The notes: a model not told the origin generated them from the letters alone. A stretch of DNA of 7,836 bases from DAIRUQ01 sp036803245 (GCA_036803245.1 DAIRUQ010000114.1:1-7836), one strand, 5' to 3'; positions 1 to 5,613 are shown, numbered from the stretch's first letter. Numbers and translations: made by a program.

Positions 1-75
1 GGGCCAAACGAGGGAATAGACTCCGACTGCGATGGTGCCCAAGGCGGCGATCAGGTGCAGAATCGTAGGGAGCAT
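1..75 (-). CDS. N-terminus of a small membrane protein (partial, runs off the left edge)
   Basis: Read on the minus strand, an ATG at 75-73 opens 25 codons that stay open to the window edge. The peptide begins MLPTILHLIAALGTIA and continues with Val, Gly, Tyr, Ser, Leu and Trp, so it is one hydrophobic helix and probably the first membrane segment of an integral membrane protein. The start is supported by a strong ribosome binding site (AAGGAG on the minus strand at 86-81, 5-base spacer) and by a minus-strand promoter at 133-105. The gene is divergent from the fasciclin gene. Too little is present to name a family. That a gene starts here is fairly sure; its identity is unknown. Confidence 0.6.
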   Translation of the reverse strand, partial: MLPTILHLIAALGTIAVGVYSLVWP

Positions 76-104
76 AAGGACTCCTTTTTGTTACAAGTGG
101 ATTG

Positions 105-133
105 ATTATAAGACTCGATGTTGTGGGTGCAAA
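105..133 (-). promoter_or_regulatory. Sigma70-type promoter for the leftward membrane-protein gene
   Basis: On the minus strand, TTTGCA (133-128; 4 of 6 matches to TTGACA) is followed after exactly 17 bases by a perfect TATAAT (110-105). Transcription would begin near position 98 and leave a leader of about 23 bases that carries the AAGGAG ribosome binding site. The spacing and the perfect -10 make this convincing by eye. Confidence 0.55.
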
Positions 134-213
134 GCCCGAGAGCGCAGCTCGTCTCCACGCGTGACGGTGTCATGCCAGGCTTTGGCTCTGTCCCTGCGAG
201 TTAGGCGGAAGAT

Positions 214-223
214 ATTCTAGAAT
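214..223. promoter_or_regulatory. 10-bp perfect palindrome just upstream of the fasciclin -35 box
   Basis: ATTCTAGAAT is its own reverse complement and ends three bases before the -35 hexamer at 227. Its position suits an activator or repressor site, but a palindrome of this size can occur by chance. No regulator gene is in view. Confidence 0.3.
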
Positions 224-226
224 CAC

Positions 227-254
227 TTGACAGACAAATCGTTTCTCATATAAT
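227..254 (+). promoter_or_regulatory. Near-consensus sigma70 promoter of the fasciclin gene
   Basis: A perfect TTGACA (227-232) and a perfect TATAAT (249-254) are separated by 16 bases in an AT-rich patch. Transcription would start near 261, giving a leader of about 74 bases before the ATG at 335. This also argues against a start at 260, which would coincide with the transcription start. A perfect match at both boxes predicts strong basal expression unless it is repressed. Confidence 0.75.
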
Positions 255-261
255 AACGATT
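237..261. promoter_or_regulatory. Inverted repeat around the -10 box, possible operator
   Basis: AATCGTT (237-243) and AACGATT (255-261) are perfect 7-bp inverted arms separated by 11 bases that contain the whole TATAAT box. The arm centres are 18 bp apart, nearly two helical turns, as expected for a dimeric regulator bound over the promoter. Operator function is inferred from position and symmetry only. Confidence 0.4.
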
Positions 262-334
262 GTTGTTGACAAAGAGGTCATGCAGAACCTGGCATAGGGT
301 CGGGTTCAGGATTCGGGAAGTGTGGAGGTCGGAC

Positions 335-943
335 ATGAAGAGGCTACTACTGGTATTGAGTCTTGCGCTACTGCTGGGGCTTGGTGTCGGGAATGTGGCC
401 CGCGCGGAGGGAACGATCGTTGATATCGCTGTCAACGACGGTCGTTTCGAGACGCTGGTTACGGCCCTGCAAAAGGCCGAGCTGGTTGAGGCGCTTCAGG
501 GCGACGGGCCGTTTACGGTGTTTGCGCCCACGGATGACGCCTTTGCGCTGCTGCCTGAGGGCACGATCCCCGCGCTGCTGGAAGACGTCCCCGCGCTCAA
601 GAACGTCCTGCTCTACCATGTGGTCGAGGGCAAGGTGCTGGCCGCGGACGTGGTCAACCTGACCAGCGCCACGACGCTACTGGGCAAGGATGTGGCCATC
701 GAGGTGCGTGATGGCAACGTGTTTAGCAACGACGCTCAGGTGATCATCACCGACATCGAGGCGGACAATGGCGTGATCCACGTGATCAACGCGGTACTGC
801 TACCCCCGGCCGATCCGGCGGTGCTTCCGCAGACGGGTGGACAGGCTGGACCGACCAACACGTGGACGCTGTTTGCGCTCGTCGCCCTGGGGTTGCTGGG
901 CCTCGCCACTGGCGCGGTACTGGTACCCGCTCGCAAGCGCTAA
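335..943 (+). CDS. Secreted fasciclin (FAS1) domain protein with C-terminal LPQTG sorting signal
   Basis: A 202-residue exported protein. The start at 335 is chosen over the in-frame codon at 260 because GGAGG (324-328) sits 6 bases upstream and a signal peptide follows at once: MKR, a Leu-rich core, then cleavage probably after ARA at residue 24. Residues 26-157 form one FAS1 domain with the H1 motif FTVFAPTDDAF (60-70), the YH pair (94-95) and the H2-like segment around VIHVINAVLLP (147-157). FAS1 domains are adhesion modules in surface proteins. The tail is LPQTG (164-168), a short linker, a hydrophobic segment (about 178-198) and basic RKR, the order of a cell-wall sorting signal, so a sortase may anchor it. 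No sortase gene is in the window. It is transcribed alone from the promoter at 227-254 and ends at a terminator. Confidence 0.9.
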   Translation: MKRLLLVLSLALLLGLGVGNVARAEGTIVDIAVNDGRFETLVTALQKAELVEALQGDGPFTVFAPTDDAFALLPEGTIPALLEDVPALKNVLLYHVVEGKVLAADVVNLTSATTLLGKDVAIEVRDGNVFSNDAQVIITDIEADNGVIHVINAVLLPPADPAVLPQTGGQAGPTNTWTLFALVALGLLGLATGAVLVPARKR

Positions 944-965
944 CTGGTCCCCGACAAGCTCATAA

Positions 966-983
966 AGCCGCGATGAGGCGGCT
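966..983 (+). other. Small stem-loop between the fasciclin stop and its terminator
   Basis: AGCCGC (966-971) pairs perfectly with GCGGCT (978-983) across a 6-base loop. There is no T-tract. It may help protect the mRNA 3' end together with the following terminator, or it may be incidental. Confidence 0.3.
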
Positions 984-990
984 AGACCCG

Positions 991-1020
991 CAGGGCGCCC
1001 CGAGGCGCCCTGTTTCTATT
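991..1020 (+). terminator. Intrinsic terminator of the fasciclin gene
   Basis: CAGGGCGCC (991-999) and GGCGCCCTG (1004-1012) form a perfect 9-bp GC-rich stem with a 4-base loop, followed by TTTCTATT. The T-tract overlaps the TAG stop codon (1018-1016) of the converging DinB-like gene, so the two genes are packed tail to tail. On the minus strand the hairpin lacks a T-tract, so it should act mainly rightward. Confidence 0.8.
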
Positions 1021-1465
1021 GGTCGGGCGGGGTCAGACCTTGCATGGCGATCATCTGAAAAAGCTGCCCGCGGTGATGGAGCTCCTCCGACAGGATCATC
1101 CAGGCGATCTGGCCCAGAGCATAGCTCGCGCCCCAGGGCATGGTCACCTGGCGATCCAGATCGTCGTCGCTGCAGCCGTCCAGCAGGGCTCGCGTTTGGG
1201 CGTGGACCCGATCGAGCAGCTCGATGTGGGCGGGTACGGTGGGGGCGTCAGCGGTCAGCGCTTGCTGCGGCGGACTGATATCCTCGCCAGCCGCGGCGGC
1301 GAACCAGAACCATTCGCCGGTGGCCAGGTGGCAGACCATCTCGCCGATGCTCATACCGCCCGGCCGCAGGCGAAAGGCGAGGTGTTCGTCCGAGAGGAGC
1401 GATAGGCCGCGACGCAGGCGGTCGCGTTCGGCGCTCCAGTTGGCGAGCAGGTCCATGGCGTGCAC
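1016..1465 (-). CDS. DinB-like superfamily protein (DinB_2 type)
   Basis: A 149-residue, mostly helical protein matching the DinB/YfiT-like four-helix bundle fold in length and motif order. His46 lies in VCHLATGEWFWF and the signature near the C-terminus is EELHHRGQLFQM (His130, His131). In this fold three histidines bind a divalent metal, and several members are thiol-dependent transferases or isomerases; the substrate here cannot be told. The start is a GTG at 1465, because AAGGAGG (1478-1472) lies 6 bases from it but about 15 from the in-frame ATG at 1456. It begins 24 bases after the stop of the URO-D-like gene and is surely co-transcribed with it. Family assignment is firm; function is not. 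Confidence 0.85.
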   Translation of the reverse strand: MHAMDLLANWSAERDRLRRGLSLLSDEHLAFRLRPGGMSIGEMVCHLATGEWFWFAAAAGEDISPPQQALTADAPTVPAHIELLDRVHAQTRALLDGCSDDDLDRQVTMPWGASYALGQIAWMILSEELHHRGQLFQMIAMQGLTPPDQ

Positions 1466-1489
1466 GGTCTCCCTCCTTCTGGCAAAGGC

Positions 1490-2725
1490 TTATCCCCAGA
1501 GCTCGTCCGCCACCTCCCTCACGATCCGCACCCAGCGTACGATCCGCTCAGGGTCGCCCTGGACGGTTTCGACATCCTTGAGCGTCACGTCGACGATGCA
1601 GCCGTTGCGTTGGCAAGCGGTGAGGTCCTCACGCAGAATGCCGCGAACGCGGTCCTCGTCCCAGCCGTAGGCGACCATGTCGGCCGGGCTGGGGCGGTAG
1701 CTGACGACGTAGGCGTCGCCGATCTGATCGGCACAGCGGGGTACATCGGCGGCCGGAGCCACGCCGATGCGGCGCAGGTTGGGGATCTGGCGCAGGAGGC
1801 CGATCTTGTGGGTGAGGTCCTCGCAGCAGCCATAGGCGCTGAGACCAAAGGGTGTCATCAGCGGGATCTGGTACTGGAGCATGAACTCGTTCCAAAGCCG
1901 TGGGCCTACGCCTGTCAGCTCTTGCGAGGCGCAATAGGTCCACAGTTGCTTGCGGGTCACCGGCCGGCCGTCGTCCGCGGGGTCGGGCAGCTCCAGGGCG
2001 TAAGGCATAGCCTGGTTCTGGTGGTTGGCCTGGGTCCAGTGTCCGGCTTGCTCGGCCTGCTGGTGGGTGCGCAGGATACCGTCGCGCATGTGGGCCAAGA
2101 GCTGCTGCAGCCAGGCGGGGCGGTCGATCATGTCCCACATGACCTGCTCCAGGCCGCGCAGGTAGGCTAACTGGGTGGAGATGTCACCATCCCACATGCG
2201 GTAAGCGGGGGCGCGGTCCACCACCAGGGGCAGCAGATCGCCGATGGCGTCCTGCACGCGGCCGAGGCGTTGGGCGGTGGCCTCCTCGTCTACGCCATGG
2301 GTGGGGTGGTGCAGGCGGGCCAGATCGGCCTCGTCCTTGAGCGGCGGATCCCACACGCCGGCGCCGCCCCCGCCGCGCCCGTGCCAATGCACCGGCAGCC
2401 CCCAGACGCCTTCGGGGGGCACGATGACCGCCGCTCGGACCTCTAGCCAGGGCTCGATGATATAGTCATCGGCGAACCGGGCGCGGAACAACGCCTGGCG
2501 CATCACGCTTTCGTAGGGGTGCCAGAAGGGATCGGCGCACTGGAGGCGCGACTCGGGCAGCTCTTCCCAGGCAAATGCGCGCACATAGATGGGCACCCCC
2601 ACGCGCTGCAGGCTGTTATGGCGCCGCCAGAGGTCACGACGCTGGTCCTGGATTGAGTCGGCGGCCAGCTCGGCGTAGCGGCTGGCCAGCTGCCGCAGAA
2701 TGGCGACATCATCGGTGGGTGACAT
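1490..2725 (-). CDS. URO-D-like (uroporphyrinogen decarboxylase / corrinoid methyltransferase fold) protein of unknown function
   Basis: A 411-residue soluble protein when started at the ATG at 2725, which has a modest GGGAG 9 bases upstream. A GTG at 2770 would add 15 residues but has no ribosome binding site and lies inside a palindrome. The C-terminal half resembles URO-D-superfamily proteins usually left as hypothetical: YCASQE (264-269), then YGCCED (298-303), then LLRQIPNLRRIGVAPAADV and a VSYRPSPADM segment. In MtaA/CmuA/MetE-like relatives, Cys and acidic residues at the barrel rim bind zinc for methyl transfer; Cys300, Cys301 and Glu302 are candidates here, by inference. It lacks any corrinoid-binding domain, and no methyltransferase partner is nearby. 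It heads an operon with the DinB-like gene and is divergent from pfk. The superfamily is likely; the reaction is unknown. Confidence 0.7.
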   Translation of the reverse strand: MSPTDDVAILRQLASRYAELAADSIQDQRRDLWRRHNSLQRVGVPIYVRAFAWEELPESRLQCADPFWHPYESVMRQALFRARFADDYIIEPWLEVRAAVIVPPEGVWGLPVHWHGRGGGGAGVWDPPLKDEADLARLHHPTHGVDEEATAQRLGRVQDAIGDLLPLVVDRAPAYRMWDGDISTQLAYLRGLEQVMWDMIDRPAWLQQLLAHMRDGILRTHQQAEQAGHWTQANHQNQAMPYALELPDPADDGRPVTRKQLWTYCASQELTGVGPRLWNEFMLQYQIPLMTPFGLSAYGCCEDLTHKIGLLRQIPNLRRIGVAPAADVPRCADQIGDAYVVSYRPSPADMVAYGWDEDRVRGILREDLTACQRNGCIVDVTLKDVETVQGDPERIVRWVRIVREVADELWG

Positions 2726-2762
2726 AGACAGGGCTCCCGTGTGTGATGAATCGAGACAACAA

Positions 2763-2778
2763 GGGCTCACATGAGCCC
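2763..2778. promoter_or_regulatory. 16-bp palindrome in the leader of the URO-D-like gene
   Basis: GGGCTCA (2763-2769) and TGAGCCC (2772-2778) are perfect 7-bp arms around a 2-base centre. The site lies just downstream of the predicted minus-strand transcription start (about 2785), where a repressor would block elongation. The arms are too close for a good RNA hairpin, which favours protein binding. Confidence 0.35.
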
Positions 2779-2791
2779 AATCTAGGCCCGC

Positions 2792-2820
2792 ATTATAGCG
2801 CAGAGGGCCATCTCGGCACC
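2792..2820 (-). promoter_or_regulatory. Promoter of the URO-D-like/DinB-like operon
   Basis: A perfect minus-strand TATAAT lies at 2797-2792. The matching -35 region around 2820-2814 is poor (at best 3 of 6), so an activator may be needed. Transcription would start near 2785, about 60 bases before the ATG at 2725. The -35 region abuts the -35 box of the divergent pfk promoter. Confidence 0.5.
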
Positions 2821-2821
2821 A

Positions 2822-2850
2822 TTGACCCGGTCGAGTCCGTGGGTCATAAT
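2822..2850 (+). promoter_or_regulatory. Sigma70-type promoter of pfk
   Basis: TTGACC (2822-2827, 5 of 6) and CATAAT (2845-2850, 5 of 6) are separated by the ideal 17 bases. Transcription would begin near 2857, about 28 bases before the ATG at 2885. It excludes the upstream in-frame start at 2822, which lies within the promoter itself. Confidence 0.7.
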
Positions 2851-2884
2851 AGAGTCGTGGCGCGATGGCTGTAGGAGGTGGCCC

Positions 2885-3952
2885 ATGGGCGGCAAGTTGG
2901 TCGGCGTCCTAACATCGGGCGGTGATTGCCCCGGGCTCAACGCCGCCATTCGGGCGGTGGGCAAGGCGGCGCATTCACGCGGCATCGAGGTGGTGGGGTT
3001 TCTGGACGGGTTTCGCGGCCTGGTAGAGAACCGCTACATCCGACTGGACAATGCGCGGCTGTCGGGGATCTTGACGCTGGGCGGCACCATCTTGGGCACT
3101 AGCCGAGACAAGCCTCACAAGATGGTGATGGGCTCGGGCGAGGTGATGAACATGCTGCCCGTGGCCGTGGACAATTATGATCGCCTGCACCTCGACGCGC
3201 TGGTGTGCCTGGGCGGCAACGGTACGCAAAAGAACGCCTACCGCCTGGCCAAAGAGGGGTTGAACATCCTGACGCTCCCCAAGACCATCGACAATGACGT
3301 GGCCGGCACCGACGTGACCTTTGGCTTTGATACGGCCATGAGCATCGCCACCGACGCCATCGACCGGCTGCATACGACGGCGGACAGCCATCAGCGCACC
3401 ATGGTGGTCGAGATCATGGGCCACGAGGTGGGCTGGTTAGCGCTAGGGGCTGGCTTGGCGGGCGGCGCCGATGTGATTCTGCTTCCCGAGATCCCCTATG
3501 ACGTTGAGCGGGTGGTAGAGCCGATCCTCTCTCGCAGTCGCCGAGGCAAGCGGTTCAGCATCGTGGCCGTGGCCGAGGGCGCTCGCCCCAAGGGCGAGGA
3601 CGTCGAGACCGATGAGGATGGTGAAGAGCCGGAGGAGGCCTGGCACAGCCACAGCCTGGCTTTGGTACAGCAGCTAGAAAAGAGCGCCGAGATCGAGGTA
3701 CGATTCACGGCACTGGGACATCTGCAACGCGGAGGATCACCGACGGCCTATGATCGGCTGCTGGCCACCAGGCTAGGCACTCGTTGTGCCGAGCTGATCG
3801 CCGATGACGTGGGCGGGGTGATGGTGGCAGTGCGCGGTGACGACTGTGTGCCCGTGCCGCTCAAAGAGGTGGCCGGCGAGCTGCGCAAGGTGCCCAAGGA
3901 CCATCCTTGGTTGGTGTCGGCGCGAGCGGTGGGGACAAGCTTTGGGGATTGA
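2885..3952 (+). CDS. pfkA: 6-phosphofructokinase, ATP-type with atypical active-site residues
   Basis: Phosphorylates fructose 6-phosphate to fructose 1,6-bisphosphate, the committed step of glycolysis, in the cytoplasm. The 355-residue length is slightly above the roughly 320 of E. coli PfkA. The start at 2885 follows AGGAGG (2873-2878) by 6 bases. Motifs in order: SGGDCPGLNAAIR (11-23), GGTILGTSR (66-74), GGNGT (110-114), PKTIDND (132-138, with Asp136 as catalytic base), MGHEVGW (178-184) and GHLQRGGSP (278-286, His279 and Arg282 for sugar phosphate binding). Gly113 at the position of E. coli Gly104 favours ATP over pyrophosphate, while Lys133 is the residue shared with pyrophosphate-type and group III enzymes. 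Asn112 replaces the Asp that helps bind Mg in E. coli. An acidic insert (about 239-251) is extra. It appears to be monocistronic. Confidence 0.93.
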   Translation: MGGKLVGVLTSGGDCPGLNAAIRAVGKAAHSRGIEVVGFLDGFRGLVENRYIRLDNARLSGILTLGGTILGTSRDKPHKMVMGSGEVMNMLPVAVDNYDRLHLDALVCLGGNGTQKNAYRLAKEGLNILTLPKTIDNDVAGTDVTFGFDTAMSIATDAIDRLHTTADSHQRTMVVEIMGHEVGWLALGAGLAGGADVILLPEIPYDVERVVEPILSRSRRGKRFSIVAVAEGARPKGEDVETDEDGEEPEEAWHSHSLALVQQLEKSAEIEVRFTALGHLQRGGSPTAYDRLLATRLGTRCAELIADDVGGVMVAVRGDDCVPVPLKEVAGELRKVPKDHPWLVSARAVGTSFGD

Positions 3953-3974
3953 GCAACAACGAGATGGGCTGGAC

Positions 3975-4003
3975 GACGCGCGCGGGGCCTTCCGGCGCGC
4001 GTC
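3975..4003 (+). terminator. GC-rich hairpin after pfk, possible weak terminator
   Basis: GACGCGCGC (3975-3983) and GCGCGCGTC (3995-4003) form a perfect 9-bp stem with an 11-base loop, 23 bases after the pfk stop. No T-tract follows, so it could be a Rho-type or mRNA-stabilising structure. The gap between pfk and the next gene (3953-4082) holds nothing else I can support, and no clear promoter. Confidence 0.45.
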
Positions 4004-4082
4004 CTGCTGGAGCGGGGCTGCGGATAAGGGCCGGTGCACCGTGCATTCGCTCGAAGATGAGAAGGTCACGAGGAGCGTACCC

Positions 4083-4429
4083 ATGACGACCGTCGTAGAG
4101 ATCGATGGCGCCCGGTTCCTGATTAACGGTCGGCCGACGTGCGAGGGCGTCACCTGGCAGGGGCGCTCGATGGAAGGCCTGCTCATGAACGCTCGCATGG
4201 TGCAGGCCATCTTTGATGACGAGAACCCCGCCACCCGTGGGGTCTGGGCCTATCCGGACACGGGCAGGTGGGAGCCCGAGCGTAACACCGACGAGTTTTG
4301 CCAGGCGCTGCCCACCTACCGCCAGCACGGGCTGTTGGCTGTCACCGTTGGCCTGCAGGGGGGGGGGGCGCTGTGTTCACGGCCGAGGTCTATGGCCCCT
4401 ACCTGAACTCGGCCTTTACGCCAGAACGG
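4083..4429 (+). CDS. Clan GH-A (GH5-like) glycoside hydrolase, 5' part before the assembly gap, frameshifted
   Basis: Starts at the ATG at 4083, with AGGAG (4071-4075) 7 bases upstream. It reads MTTVVEIDGARFLINGRPTC..., with no signal peptide, so the enzyme should be cytoplasmic. The FLINGRPT opening and the later EGVTWQGR and WAYPDTGRWEPERNTDEF segments are typical of the N-terminal strand and first barrel elements of GH5-like TIM barrels. At 4358-4368 a run of 11 G breaks the frame, which then stops at 4404-4406. Two fewer G restores the expected VFTAEVYGPYLNSAFTPE up to the Ns. The other copy of this stretch (4440-4610) has GGGGGGTGG here and stays open, so the shift is probably a sequencing or assembly error. 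The gene should continue into 4440-5408, for a protein of about 380 residues. Confidence 0.75.
4257..4429 (+). repeat. First copy of a 171-173-base stretch duplicated across the assembly gap
   Basis: This segment matches 4440-4610 at about 90% identity by eye: the first 41 bases are identical, followed by about 17 substitutions and a 2-base length difference in the G tract. Both copies code for nearly the same peptide, and many changes are silent or conservative. This fits strain variants of one gene at a scaffold join better than a functional repeat. Confidence 0.85.
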
Positions 4430-4439
4430 NNNNNNNNNN
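4430..4439. other. Assembly gap (10 Ns)
   Basis: Ten undetermined bases inside the glycosidase gene, flanked by two near-identical copies of the same sequence. A fixed run of ten is a common scaffolder placeholder, so the true distance is unknown and may be negative, meaning the contigs overlap. Confidence 0.98.
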
Positions 4440-4610
4440 GACACGGGCAGGTGGGAGCCCGAGCGTAACACCGACGAGTTCTGCGGTGCGCTGCCCGCAT
4501 ATCGCCGGCATGGGCTGCTAGCGGTCACCGTAGGCCTGCAGGGGGGTGGCGCTGTGTTCACGGACGAGGTCTATGGCCACTACCTGAACTCGGCCTTTAC
4601 GCCAGAGGGG
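4440..4610 (+). repeat. Second copy of the duplicated stretch
   Basis: Begins immediately after the Ns with the same 41 bases as 4257-4297 and then diverges. The reading frame is intact throughout, so this copy is the better guide to the true gene sequence. Confidence 0.85.
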
Positions 4611-5408
4611 GCGCTCAAGCCTGCCTACGCTCGGCGCATGGAGCGCGTCCTGGATGCCGCCGACGAGGCTGGCATGGTGGTGATCGTGAACTACTTCTAC
4701 TGGCGCCAGGCCACCCGTTTCGTTGATGACGCCGCCGTGGAGCGGGCGGTTGCGGAGGCTACCCACTGGTTGCTCGCCACTGGCCACCGCAACGTGCTGC
4801 TGGACATCATGAATGAGGCCCACACGTGGCAGGGCATCCCAGCCTGCCTTTTGCCCGAGAACGTCCACCGCCTGATCGAGATCGCGCAGCAGGTCACCTG
4901 GCAAGGACGCAGGATCCCCACCGCGGTCAGCACCATCGGCGGGCAAGGGCTGCCTACGCCGCGCTGGCAACGGGCCGAGGATTTCCATCTGCCCCATGGC
5001 AACGGCCTGATGCCCGATGACCTTGCGGCCAAGCTGCGCCGGCTCAAGGCGACAGAGGGCTACCGGCGCAGCCCGAAGCCGATCGTCGTGAACGAAGACT
5101 CGATCTACCTTGAGAACATGGAGGCGGCCGTGGCCGAGGGCTGCTCCTGGGGTTTCTACTGCCAGGGATACGGCAGCCACTACCGTGATCGGACGGACTG
5201 GACAACTCGCCCCCGTGAACACCGCTACGCCGACCTGAGCGGCTACCAGACGGTGCCCGTCAACTGGGGGATCAACACCCCGATCAAGCGGGCGTTCTTC
5301 CAGCGGTTGGCGCAGATGACGCAGGCACCGGCCGCCACGGGAGCCGTGCCGACTGAGCCGCGGGGCGTCCAAGGATCGACAGTGGATTCCTGGCGCCGGG
5401 GCAGGTAG
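4440..5408 (+). CDS. Clan GH-A (GH5-like) glycoside hydrolase, main 3' part
   Basis: Open from the first base after the gap to the TAG at 5406-5408, 322 residues. Joined to the 58 residues encoded at 4083-4256 it gives a protein of about 380. The fold is a TIM barrel: TVGLQGGGAVF, then MVVIVNYFYWRQ, then NVLLDIMNEAHTW, whose Asn-Glu (Glu184 in the joined numbering) is the expected acid/base at the end of strand 4, then IVVNEDSIYLE with Glu277 as the likely nucleophile on strand 7, and WGFYCQGYG on strand 8. Such enzymes cleave beta-linked glycans with retention, but the substrate cannot be told. There is no signal peptide or carbohydrate-binding module. The C-terminal 30 residues or so are low-complexity. 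It could start internally at the GTG at 4554, but conserved upstream sequence argues against that. Confidence 0.8.
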   Translation, partial: DTGRWEPERNTDEFCGALPAYRRHGLLAVTVGLQGGGAVFTDEVYGHYLNSAFTPEGALKPAYARRMERVLDAADEAGMVVIVNYFYWRQATRFVDDAAVERAVAEATHWLLATGHRNVLLDIMNEAHTWQGIPACLLPENVHRLIEIAQQVTWQGRRIPTAVSTIGGQGLPTPRWQRAEDFHLPHGNGLMPDDLAAKLRRLKATEGYRRSPKPIVVNEDSIYLENMEAAVAEGCSWGFYCQGYGSHYRDRTDWTTRPREHRYADLSGYQTVPVNWGINTPIKRAFFQRLAQMTQAPAATGAVPTEPRGVQGSTVDSWRRGR

Positions 5409-5590
5409 CTTGGGCGCGCATACGAGCTTTACCTAGTGAGCACCATCGTCCTTCGGCGGGCGCACGCGGCTTTACGCCCGACGGCAGGCCCTGCACCGCC
5501 TAGGTCGCAGAGCAGAGATCCTCGCCTCGCGTGGTTTGGCTTTGGGCCGTACGTGCGTCCGACACCGTCACACCGACACCCAAGCACCAG

Positions 5591-5613
5591 AGCGCTGGCG
5601 TACGCGCAGCGCT
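5591..5613. repeat. 23-base inverted repeat, hairpin or protein site
   Basis: AGCGCTG (5591-5597) and CAGCGCT (5607-5613) are perfect 7-bp arms around a 9-base centre that contains the palindrome CGTACG. It lies about 65 bases upstream of the -35 of the DUF4332 promoter. No T-tract follows, so a terminator for the glycosidase gene 180 bases upstream is unlikely. Confidence 0.4.

Noticed and set aside
32..220. Short plus-strand open frame with several cysteines
   Set aside because: It overlaps the well-supported minus-strand start at 75 and the minus promoter, has no ribosome binding site and no recognisable protein.
172..295. 8-bp inverted match (ATGCCAGG at 172-179, CCTGGCAT at 288-295) flanking the fasciclin promoter
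   Set aside because: The arms are more than 100 bases apart and a match of this length is plausible by chance in such a stretch; the closer repeats over the promoter are better candidates.
1460..2170. 236-codon plus-strand open frame opposite the URO-D-like gene
   Set aside because: The minus frame has family motifs, operon spacing and a promoter; the plus frame has none of these and is an antisense shadow.
4257..4610. Possible domain repeat or recombination repeat
   Set aside because: The copies sit exactly at an N gap and each encodes the same part of the barrel; a real protein with this barrel element twice would not fold as a TIM barrel.
4518..5372. 284-codon minus-strand open frame opposite the glycosidase
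   Set aside because: The plus frame encodes clear clan GH-A motifs (MNEAHTW, VVNED); the minus frame is a GC-rich mirror with unconvincing composition.
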